A stretch of 64,000 bases of DNA from JAJVHZ01 sp041395385 (GTDB lineage: Bacteria; Pseudomonadota; Gammaproteobacteria; JAJPIJ01), in contig JAWLAN010000011.1 of NCBI GenBank assembly GCA_041395385.1, forward strand, positions 94,817 through 158,816, read 5' to 3'. A model generated the notes under the pieces. That model worked only from the letters and a program-made list of their open reading frames with translations. It searched no databases and had not been told where the DNA came from. This document shows, one piece after another, positions 37,205 through 44,663 of the stretch. A program made the position numbers and the translations under genes. Position 1 is the stretch's first letter; each line of letters begins with the position of its first letter.

Positions 37205-38410
37205 TCAGGGGAGGACCCGGTCTATCTCGATGCGGATTTCGGTGGCTCCCGGCCGTACCGGGCCGACGCTGCCCTCGATATCGCCGGACCGCGGCGTGAC
37301 GTCCCCGGACTTGGAAATCCGCGCGACCACCATGAACTCCCCGGCGCTGCTCAGATTCATGCCCGGCGCCATGGCCATCGAATCGTCCAGCGTGAACGCG
37401 AGCGGGAGTTCCTTCGCCTGCCTGCGCAGCACGGCCAGCGGCATGCGCGGACCTTCCAGCGCGCGGGCGTAGACGAACAGCGTATCCTCGGGAGCGATCG
37501 TGCCCGCAATTCCCTCCTTGAGGCTCACCGTGCCCGCCACCGATGCGCCGAGGCCTGCCGGCGCGGCATCCGGCGCCGCGGGCATGCCGGCGCGGGCGCG
37601 CGCCTCGGCCAGGCCCGCCTCGACCGCGGCGTAGGACTCGGAGTCCCTCGGGATCATCGTCCGCAACGCCTCCCAGTGCCGGATTGCGTCCGCATAATCG
37701 CCCGCGTCCAGGGCCAGGCGGCCGGCCAGCGCCAGGCCGCGCACGTCGCCCGGATCGATCGCCAGCGCCCGGGCGACCAGCTCCCGCGCCTCGCCGCTGT
37801 CGCCCTGGTACATCAGCTCCGCGAGCTCGACCAGCGGCGCGGCCATCTGCGGGCCCGCCTCGATGGCCCGCCGATAGGCCGCCATCGCCTCCTGCGGCCG
37901 CTCCATGTACGCGTGACTGCGCGCCAGCAACAGCCACGCCTCGGCGTCCCCGGGATTCGCCTCGACGCGGGCGGTCATCTCGGCGGCGAACCCCTCGACC
38001 TCCTCGGGCGTGAGCTCGCCCCCGGCGTCCGCCGTTTGCGCGGCGCGGTCGGCCAGTCGTGGCGTTCCGACGTGCAGATAGAGCACCGCGGCCATCACCG
38101 GCAAGGCGAGGGTCGCCACCACCACCGCCGCGCCCGCGCCACGGTTCCACGACCGCGGCCGGCGGCCGGCGAGCGCCGCCTCCTCGACCACGCGCCGCTC
38201 GAGCTCTTCGCGCACCTGGTCGCGCTGTTCGGCACTGAGCACGCCGCGCGCCAAATCCTCCTCCAGCTCGGCGGCCTGCTCGCGCAGCAGCTCGACGTTG
38301 GATTTCGCGGCCTCCGGCTCCTGCTCGCCGCCCCGCCGCAGCAGCGGCAGCGCGACGATCGCCATGGCCACCAGCGTCATCGCGATCGCCACCAGCGTGA
38401 AGGCGCTCAT
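37205..38410 (-). CDS. ccmI: Cytochrome c biogenesis protein CcmI
   Basis: 401 residues from ATG 38410. Two N-terminal helices (FTLVAIAMTLVAMAIVALPLL and AAVVVATLALPVMAAVLYL) flank a charged cytoplasmic loop. TPR repeats at about 140-250 (AWLLLARSHAYMERPQEAMAAYRRAIEAGP) are followed by a C-terminal beta domain. CcmI presents apocytochrome c to the CcmFH haem ligation complex. It overlaps ccmH by four bases and is the last gene of the ccm operon. Confidence 0.93.
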   Translation of the reverse strand: MSAFTLVAIAMTLVAMAIVALPLLRRGGEQEPEAAKSNVELLREQAAELEEDLARGVLSAEQRDQVREELERRVVEEAALAGRRPRSWNRGAGAAVVVATLALPVMAAVLYLHVGTPRLADRAAQTADAGGELTPEEVEGFAAEMTARVEANPGDAEAWLLLARSHAYMERPQEAMAAYRRAIEAGPQMAAPLVELAELMYQGDSGEARELVARALAIDPGDVRGLALAGRLALDAGDYADAIRHWEALRTMIPRDSESYAAVEAGLAEARARAGMPAAPDAAPAGLGASVAGTVSLKEGIAGTIAPEDTLFVYARALEGPRMPLAVLRRQAKELPLAFTLDDSMAMAPGMNLSSAGEFMVVARISKSGDVTPRSGDIEGSVGPVRPGATEIRIEIDRVLP

Positions 38411-38895
38411 CGCGGCTCCTTGCTGCCGGGCGCGGTCTGCTCGCGCAGCAGCCGCGCGGCCAGGGCCCGTTGCCGTTCCGTGAGCGGCGCGTCGGCAGGC
38501 GCCTCGGCCTGCCGGCGCAGCGCCCGGCGCAGCGCGACGAGGCCCACCAGCAGCAACAGCGCCGGCCCTGCCCACAGCAGGACGGTGGTGGTCTTGAACG
38601 GCGGCTGGTAAAGGACGAAATCGCCGTAGCGATCGGTCATGAAGGCGACGATCTCCGCGTCGGTCTTGCCGGCGGCGATCTGCTCGTCGATCTGGCGGCG
38701 CAGATCGACGGCGAGGTCGGCATTGGACTCCGCGATCGACTGATTCTGGCACACCAGGCAGCGCAGCTTCCTCGACAGCTCGACCGATCGCTTTGCCGCC
38801 ACGGGATCCTGCGCGGTCGGCACGGCCTCGTCGGCGAGCGGGGCGCCGCTCAGCGCGGCGAGTATCGCCAGCAGGGCCGCGGCAAGCACTCTCAT
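38407..38895 (-). CDS. ccmH: Cytochrome c biogenesis thiol reductase CcmH
   Basis: 162 residues from ATG 38895. A signal peptide (VLAAALLAILAALSGAPLA) precedes the redox motif LRCLVCQNQSIAES (CxxC) in a periplasmic helical domain. One transmembrane helix (VLLWAGPALLLLVGLVAL) follows. CcmH keeps apocytochrome CXXCH thiols reduced for haem attachment. It overlaps ccmG by four bases. Confidence 0.95.
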   Translation of the reverse strand: MRVLAAALLAILAALSGAPLADEAVPTAQDPVAAKRSVELSRKLRCLVCQNQSIAESNADLAVDLRRQIDEQIAAGKTDAEIVAFMTDRYGDFVLYQPPFKTTTVLLWAGPALLLLVGLVALRRALRRQAEAPADAPLTERQRALAARLLREQTAPGSKEPR

Positions 38896-39419
38896 CCCTG
38901 TTCGAGCTCGTGGATGAGCGGCAGGATCTCCTCCTGCAGGACCTCGGCGGTGACCGGCCCGATCTGCTTGTGCCGGATGATCCCCTGACTGTCGATGAGG
39001 AAGGTCTCCGGGACGCCGTAGACGCCGAAGTCGATCCCCACCCTGCCCTCGGGATCGCTGACCGAGAGCACGTAGGGATCGCCCAGGCGCGCCAGCCACG
39101 CCTGGGCATCCTCGGGCCGGTCCTTGTAGTTGAGCCCCACGATGGCGACCGGATGGCTCCTGGCGAAGTCCACCAGCAGGGGGTGCTCGTCACGGCAGGC
39201 CACGCACCAGGACGCCCACACGTTCAGCAGCCACACCCGGCCGCGCATCGACTGCGGCGAGAACGTCTGCGCCGGCTCGTGCAGCTGCGACAGCGTGAAG
39301 GCGGGCGCCGGCTTGCCGATGAGCGGCGAGGGCACCTCGCGCGGGTTGAGCTTCAGCCCGACGAACAGGAATCCGAGCAGGACGAGGAAGACTGCGAACG
39401 GCAGCAGGAATCGGCTCAT
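38892..39419 (-). CDS. ccmG: Thiol:disulfide interchange protein CcmG/DsbE
   Basis: 175 residues: an N-terminal membrane anchor (FLLPFAVFLVLLGFLFVGL) and a periplasmic thioredoxin fold with the active site NVWASWCVACRDEHP. The acidic insert and GVPETFLIDSQG are typical of CcmG. It reduces apocytochrome c or CcmH. It follows ccmF after 19 bases. Confidence 0.95.
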   Translation of the reverse strand: MSRFLLPFAVFLVLLGFLFVGLKLNPREVPSPLIGKPAPAFTLSQLHEPAQTFSPQSMRGRVWLLNVWASWCVACRDEHPLLVDFARSHPVAIVGLNYKDRPEDAQAWLARLGDPYVLSVSDPEGRVGIDFGVYGVPETFLIDSQGIIRHKQIGPVTAEVLQEEILPLIHELEQG

Positions 39420-39438
39420 GTTCGCGTCCTCGGCAGGA

Positions 39439-41415
39439 TCACGCCGGCGAGGCCAGCGCGGCCCCGGGCTGCGGCTGGGTGCTGCGCAGCCGGTAGCGGC
39501 GGTCCGTCAGCGCCAGCAGTCCGCCGAAGGCCATCAGCACGCAGCCGGCCCAGATCCAGGTCACGAACGGCTTGTGGTAGACGCGCACGCTCCAGCTCCG
39601 CGCATCGATGGGCTCGCCCAGCGAGACGTACAGATCGCCCAGCAGGCCGGTGGCGATCGCGGCCTCGGTCATGGCCATGCCGCTGGCGTTGTAGGTGCGC
39701 TTCTCCGGGTGCAGCGTGAGCATCTCGCGGCCGTCGCGCAGCACGGTGACGGTGCCCCGTGCCGCCCTGTAGTTCGGTCCGGTCACCGCGGTGGTGCCGT
39801 CGAAGCGGAACGTATGGCCGCCCATCTCGACGGTATCGCCGATCGCCATGCGCACGTCGCGTTCGGTCTCGTAGGTGCCCACTACCGTCACGCCGACGAC
39901 GAACACCGCGACGCCCAGGTGGGCGAGGATCATCCCCCACCAGGCGCGCGGCTGCATGGCCAGCCGCTCCAGAAGCGCGCCGCGGAAGTTGCGGATCCGC
40001 TCGCGCGCGCTCACCACGGTCGCCGCGAAGATCCAGAAGGCGAGGAACAGGCCGAGCCGCAGGCCCCAGGAGCCGCCGCCGGCGATCAACGGCACCAGTA
40101 CGGCGCAGACCAGGCTGACCGCGAAGGCCCAGCGCAACAGGGTCCACAGCTCCGGCAGCGTCGCCTGCTTCCAGCGCGCCACCGGCCCCACACCCATCAG
40201 GAAGACCAGCGGGCTCATCAGCGGCACGAACACGGCCTCGAAATAGGGAGGTCCGACGGAGATCTTGGTCTGCCCGCCGCTCAGCGCGTCCAGCGCCAGC
40301 GGATACAGTGTGCCCAGCAGCACCGAGCCGGCGGCCACGATCAGCAGGACGTTGTTGACGAGCAGGAAGGACTCGCGCGAGATCGTCGCGAAGCGCCCGC
40401 CGCCGCCGACCTGCGGCGCCCGCACGGCGAACAGCACCAGCGCCCCGCCGATGACGATCGCCAGGAACACGAGTATGAACAGGCCGCGCTCCGGGTCGGT
40501 GGCGAAGGCGTGCACCGAGGTCAGCACGCCCGAGCGCACGAGGAAGGTGCCGAGCAGCGACAGCGAAAAGGCGCAGATCGCCAGCAGCACGGTCCAGCCC
40601 TTGAACGCGCCGCGCTTCTCGGTGACCGCCAGGGAGTGCACCAGCGCCGTGCCCACCAGCCAGGGCATGAACGAGGCGTTCTCCACCGGGTCCCAGAACC
40701 ACCATCCGCCCCAGCCCAGCTCGTTGTACGCCCACCAGCTTCCGATCAGTATGCCCAGGGTCAGAAAACACCAGGCAGCCGTCGTCCACGGCCGCGACCA
40801 GCGCGCCCAGGTCGCATCTAGCCGACCGCCCAGCAGCGCGGCGATCGCGAAGGCGAAGGCGACGGAAAAACCGACGTAACCCATGTAAAGCATCGGCGGA
40901 TGCGCCACCATGCCCGGGTCCTGGAGCAAGGGGTTCAGATCGTTGCCCTCCGCTGCCGGCGGCGAGAGGCGTTCGAAGGGGTTCGACGTCAGCAGCAGGA
41001 ACAGCAGGAAGCCCACGCTCACCAGGCCCATGACCGAGAGCACGCGCGCGAGCATCTCGCGCGGCAGGCTCTGGCTGAATATCGAAACCGCCTGCATCCA
41101 CAGCGACAGCATGAGCACCCACAACAGCATCGAACCCTCGTGCGATCCCCAGGTGGCGGCGACGCGGTAATGCGCCGGCAGTTGCGAGTTCGAATTGCTG
41201 GCGACGTTCAAGACCGAGAAGTCGCTGGCGAGGAAAGACAACGCCAGGCAGAGGAACGCGATCGCGACGAACAGGAACTGGCCGGCCGCCAATGGCCGTG
41301 ACAGCGCCATCCAGGCAATGATTCCACGCTGCGCGCCGATCATCGGCAGAGTGCCCTGCACGACCGCGAGCAGCAGCGCCAGGATGAGTGCCAGTTGTCC
41401 GATCTCGGGAACCAT
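39439..41415 (-). CDS. ccmF: Haem lyase subunit CcmF
   Basis: 658 residues with about fifteen membrane helices. The haem-handling WWD region reads WGGWWFWDPVENASFMPW near residue 237, and conserved periplasmic histidines (RVAATWGSHEGS, DPGMVAHPP) are visible. CcmF transfers haem from CcmE to apocytochrome c. Its length fits the family (about 650). Confidence 0.97.
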   Translation of the reverse strand: MVPEIGQLALILALLLAVVQGTLPMIGAQRGIIAWMALSRPLAAGQFLFVAIAFLCLALSFLASDFSVLNVASNSNSQLPAHYRVAATWGSHEGSMLLWVLMLSLWMQAVSIFSQSLPREMLARVLSVMGLVSVGFLLFLLLTSNPFERLSPPAAEGNDLNPLLQDPGMVAHPPMLYMGYVGFSVAFAFAIAALLGGRLDATWARWSRPWTTAAWCFLTLGILIGSWWAYNELGWGGWWFWDPVENASFMPWLVGTALVHSLAVTEKRGAFKGWTVLLAICAFSLSLLGTFLVRSGVLTSVHAFATDPERGLFILVFLAIVIGGALVLFAVRAPQVGGGGRFATISRESFLLVNNVLLIVAAGSVLLGTLYPLALDALSGGQTKISVGPPYFEAVFVPLMSPLVFLMGVGPVARWKQATLPELWTLLRWAFAVSLVCAVLVPLIAGGGSWGLRLGLFLAFWIFAATVVSARERIRNFRGALLERLAMQPRAWWGMILAHLGVAVFVVGVTVVGTYETERDVRMAIGDTVEMGGHTFRFDGTTAVTGPNYRAARGTVTVLRDGREMLTLHPEKRTYNASGMAMTEAAIATGLLGDLYVSLGEPIDARSWSVRVYHKPFVTWIWAGCVLMAFGGLLALTDRRYRLRSTQPQPGAALASPA

Positions 41416-41434
41416 CGCCTTAGACCTCGCCGGT

Positions 41435-41884
41435 TCAGTTGCTGATCAAGGTCTTCTGCGCATTCTGCGCCTGTTCCACGGCGTGGGCGGCCTCCGGCGG
41501 CATGTAGTTCTCGTCATGCTTGGCCAGCACCTCGGTGGCGATGAACACGCCGTCCTCCCCGACCTTGCCCTGGGCCACCACGCCCTGCCCCTCCTTGAAG
41601 AGGTCCGGCAGGATGCCGGTGTACACGACCGGCACGGACTTGACGGTATCGGTCACCAGGAAGCGCACGGTCAGCCCGTCGGGCTGGCGCTGCAGGCTCC
41701 GCTCGGCCACCATTCCGCCGATGCGAAACGGCTTGCCGACCGGCACCTCCCTGGCCACCACCTGCGAGGGCGTGAAGAAGAAGACCAAGTTCTTCTGGAA
41801 AGCGGACAGCACCAGCCCTGCGGCCACCGCCAGCGCTACCACGCCGGCCGCGATCAGCAGCCCGCGCTTATGACGTGCTTTCAT
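41435..41884 (-). CDS. ccmE: Periplasmic haem chaperone CcmE
   Basis: 149 residues. An N-terminal membrane anchor (RGLLIAAGVVALAVAAGLVL) is followed by an OB-fold beta barrel. The covalent haem-binding histidine lies in LAKHDENYMPPE. CcmE carries haem from CcmC to CcmF. It overlaps ccmD by 17 bases. Confidence 0.96.
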   Translation of the reverse strand: MKARHKRGLLIAAGVVALAVAAGLVLSAFQKNLVFFFTPSQVVAREVPVGKPFRIGGMVAERSLQRQPDGLTVRFLVTDTVKSVPVVYTGILPDLFKEGQGVVAQGKVGEDGVFIATEVLAKHDENYMPPEAAHAVEQAQNAQKTLISN

Positions 41885-42062
41885 CGATATCTCTCGCCAT
41901 CTGATGCCGTGTCCGCCTGATCGCCGCCAGGGCGCGCGCGCGCCGCCGCCGCAGCAGGTACACCTCCAGCGCGAGCACGAGCAGCGTCACTCCGTAGGAG
42001 CCCCACACGAACCCCGCGTAGCCGCCCATCGCCCAGAAATTGCTCCAGCCGCCCCAGTTCAC
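41868..42062 (-). CDS. ccmD: Haem exporter accessory protein CcmD
   Basis: 64 residues from GTG 42062, one base after the ccmC stop (TGACGTG). One helix (YAGFVWGSYGVTLLVLALEVYLL) is preceded by WSNFWAMGG and followed by arginines, the normal CcmD layout. It helps release haem-loaded CcmE from CcmABC. Confidence 0.9.
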   Translation of the reverse strand: MNWGGWSNFWAMGGYAGFVWGSYGVTLLVLALEVYLLRRRRARALAAIRRTRHQMARDIDESTS

Positions 42063-42063
42063 G

Positions 42064-42828
42064 TCACGACACCTCGCGCACCCAGTCGGCGCGCCGCTCG
42101 CGCTCCAGGATGATGCTGCGAACCCGGTGCAGCGCCGCGGCGATGCAGTACATCCAGAAGCCCAGCGCCAACAGGCCCATGCCGGCCAGCATCGTCGTCG
42201 CCATCTTGGGCGCCGACTCAAGGCTCACCGTGGCGCCCTGGTGCAGCGTGTTCCACCACTTCACGGAGAAATAGATGATCGGCACGTTCACCACCCCTAC
42301 CAGCGCCAGCACCGCGCAGGCGCGATCGGCACGGCGCGTGTCCTCGATGGCGGCCTCGAGCGCCAGGAATCCGAAATACAGGAACAGCAGGATGAGCTCC
42401 GAGGTCAGGCGCGCGTCCCACACCCAGTAGGTACCCCAGGTGGGACGGCCCCACAATGCCCCGGTCCACAACGCGATGAAGGTCATCAGCGCTCCGGTCG
42501 GGGCGAGCGCCGAGGCCATCATGGAGGACAGGCGCGTGTTGAAGGCCAGCCCCAGCGCGGCCCAGAAGGCCATGACGACGTAGATGAACATGGACATCCA
42601 CGCCGCCGGCACGTGGATGAAGATGATGCGATACGCCTCACCCTGGCGCGCCTCGGTGGGCGCGACGAAAAACCCGATGTAAAGGCCGATCAGGCAGAAC
42701 ACCAGCGCCAGCCCGGCGAACCAGGGGATGAGCCGGCCCGCCAGCGGATAGAAGGTGTGCGGCGCGGAGTACTTGTACCAGTGGATACCGGTGTCTTCCG
42801 CTGCCATCGATCTTGTCTGCGCGCTCAT
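42064..42828 (-). CDS. ccmC: Haem exporter protein CcmC
   Basis: 254 residues from ATG 42828; the frame is open further upstream but without family similarity. Six membrane helices and the WWD motif WGTYWVWDARLTS near residue 132, with flanking histidines (FIHVPAAW, WNTLHQGA). CcmC loads haem on CcmE. Confidence 0.96.
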   Translation of the reverse strand: MSAQTRSMAAEDTGIHWYKYSAPHTFYPLAGRLIPWFAGLALVFCLIGLYIGFFVAPTEARQGEAYRIIFIHVPAAWMSMFIYVVMAFWAALGLAFNTRLSSMMASALAPTGALMTFIALWTGALWGRPTWGTYWVWDARLTSELILLFLYFGFLALEAAIEDTRRADRACAVLALVGVVNVPIIYFSVKWWNTLHQGATVSLESAPKMATTMLAGMGLLALGFWMYCIAAALHRVRSIILERERRADWVREVS

Positions 42829-42889
42829 GAATAAGTTCTGCAACGTCCGGCCCCCCCAACCTCCGCGCCCCGGCGCCCTGTACCGGGCC

Positions 42890-43558
42890 TCACTCCACCG
42901 AGATGCGCAGCGCCGCGGCGATGGCCCATGGCGTAAGGACCATCGCGAGCAGCGAAAGTGCCGCCAGCAACAGCAGATAGGGGGTGCCATCGAGCCCTGA
43001 GGCCACGGCCTCCGCGGCGCCCGCGCCGAGGATGAGCACCGGGATGTACAGCGGTAGGACCAGCAGCGAGATTAGCACGCCCGCGCCCCGCAACGATAGC
43101 GTCAGCGACGCCCCCACGGCTCCCAGGAACGACAGCACGGGCGTGCCCGCGGCCAGCGACAGGCACAGCGTCAGCGCCGCGTCCTCATCGATGTCGAACA
43201 TCAACGCCAGCAGTATGGAAACCACCGTCACCGGGATGCCGGTCACCAGCCAGTGCGCGACCACCTTGCCGAGCACGATCACGGCCAGCGGTTCGCCGGC
43301 CAGCAGCATCTGCTCCAGCGTGCCGTCCTGGTAGTCGGACGCGAACAGCCTCTGCAGCGACAGTACCGCCGCCAGCAGCGCCGCCACCCACACCACGCCG
43401 GGGGCGATCGCGCGCAGCAGGTTCGGATCGGCGCCGACACCGAGCGGAACTATCGTCACCACCACCACGAAGAACACCAGCGTGTTCATGACGTCCATGC
43501 GCTGCCGGAACGCCAGCATCAGGTCGCGGCGGATGACGGCGAGGAAGGTGCTCAGCAT
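42890..43558 (-). CDS. ccmB: Haem exporter permease CcmB
   Basis: 222 residues, six helices, beginning with FLAVIRRDLMLAFRQRMD, the CcmB start. It pairs with CcmA as an ABC transporter that drives release of haem-CcmE. Its start overlaps the ccmA stop by seven bases. Confidence 0.95.
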   Translation of the reverse strand: MLSTFLAVIRRDLMLAFRQRMDVMNTLVFFVVVVTIVPLGVGADPNLLRAIAPGVVWVAALLAAVLSLQRLFASDYQDGTLEQMLLAGEPLAVIVLGKVVAHWLVTGIPVTVVSILLALMFDIDEDAALTLCLSLAAGTPVLSFLGAVGASLTLSLRGAGVLISLLVLPLYIPVLILGAGAAEAVASGLDGTPYLLLLAALSLLAMVLTPWAIAAALRISVE

Positions 43559-44193
43559 CGCGGCCTCCGCGCGCTCATGCCGAGTTCGATCGTCGCCACC
43601 TGCCGCGCCTCCAGCGGCACCTCCTGATGGGTGGTGAGCACGACGATGTTGCCGGCGCGCAGGTGCTCGCCGATGTGCTCGCTCAGGGCGGCGGTGCCCC
43701 GCACGTCCAGCGCGGTGTAGGGCTCATCGAGGATCCACAGCGGCACCTCGCCGCCGAGGAAAAGGCGGGCGAGCGCGATGCGGCGGCACTGGCCCTGCGA
43801 CAGGTGTCGCGCCGGCACGTCTTCGAAGCCCTCCAGTCCGAGTCTCGCCAGCGCCTCGGCCGCCTGCCGCGCGGTGATGCGCCGTGCCGTGAGCGCGGCG
43901 CCGACATGCAGGTTCTCCAGCGCCGTGAAGTCGTCCTTCACGCCGTTGCGATGACCGATATACAGCAGATCGCGGGCGTAGTCCTCGGCCAGATCGCGGA
44001 TGCGGGCGCCGCGCCAGCGGATCTCGCCATGCGTCGGCTGCATGAGGCCGCAGAGCAGCCTGAGCAGGCTGGTCTTGCCGCTGCCGTTCGGGCCGTTGAC
44101 GCGCAGCAGCGTGCCCGCCTCGGCGCGGGCATGCAGGCCGTCGAACAGCACGCGGTCGCCGCGCGTGCATTCAAGATTGTCGATTTCCAGCAT
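43552..44193 (-). CDS. ccmA: Haem exporter ATPase CcmA
   Basis: 213 residues, ABC ATPase. Walker A is NGPNGSGKTSLLRLL near residue 36, signature LSQGQCRRIALARLF, and Walker B VPLWILDEPYTALD. It is the first gene of the ccmABCDEFGHI operon, so the operon promoter should lie in 44194-44663. I saw no FNR box there. Confidence 0.96.
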   Translation of the reverse strand: MLEIDNLECTRGDRVLFDGLHARAEAGTLLRVNGPNGSGKTSLLRLLCGLMQPTHGEIRWRGARIRDLAEDYARDLLYIGHRNGVKDDFTALENLHVGAALTARRITARQAAEALARLGLEGFEDVPARHLSQGQCRRIALARLFLGGEVPLWILDEPYTALDVRGTAALSEHIGEHLRAGNIVVLTTHQEVPLEARQVATIELGMSARRPRC

Positions 44194-44663
44194 GTTCGGG
44201 GTGTGCGCAGATCGCTTTCGATGCGCGACGGGCGGGCCATTATGCCCTACACATGAGTTCTACCGGACGCCTCCCGCCGCCTTCGGCATTGCAACACGAA
44301 TGCACCCCTTCGCGCCATATTTCTGACAACGATTGCCGCATTGGTGAAGGCTGACGTCATGACCTCGTCACGCGAACCGAAGGTTCAAAGACTTTCTGCG
44401 CTGGTGTTCACATCACGACCACAAATGTGCTTTACTCAGTCCAATGTGAAGAGAAGACTCACGTCGTATCGGATGACTCCGATGCGATTCAAGAGCAGCA
44501 CAAAAAAATAAGAAAACCGTAAGGCAGTGACGGTGCATTGCACCTCGTCACTGTCGCAGCGCGGTACAGATCTCGACGGGAAAAATGGATCGGTTACTCC
44601 GAGTCGAACGGAGTGAGTATCGATCCTGTTTACACGCAGCCCGTTCGAAGACAGGAGATCTGT
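44194..44663. other. Divergent intergenic region ccmA / peroxidase with several inverted repeats
   Basis: 470 bases. Visible structures: ATCGG-N6-CCGAT (44468-44483), CAGTGACG with inner GTGC/GCAC and CGTCACTG (44525-44553), and a 5'-leader stem-loop GATCG...ACTCCG...CGGAGT...CGATC (44588-44625). An A-rich patch lies at 44501-44516. The promoters of ccmA and the peroxidase must be here, but I cannot place them with confidence. Confidence 0.45.

Noticed and set aside
44525..44553. Hairpin CAGTGACG…CGTCACTG as a terminator
   Set aside because: No T run directly follows on either strand; the only T-rich stretch on the minus strand begins some bases away after another short repeat. Kept only as an unexplained inverted repeat.
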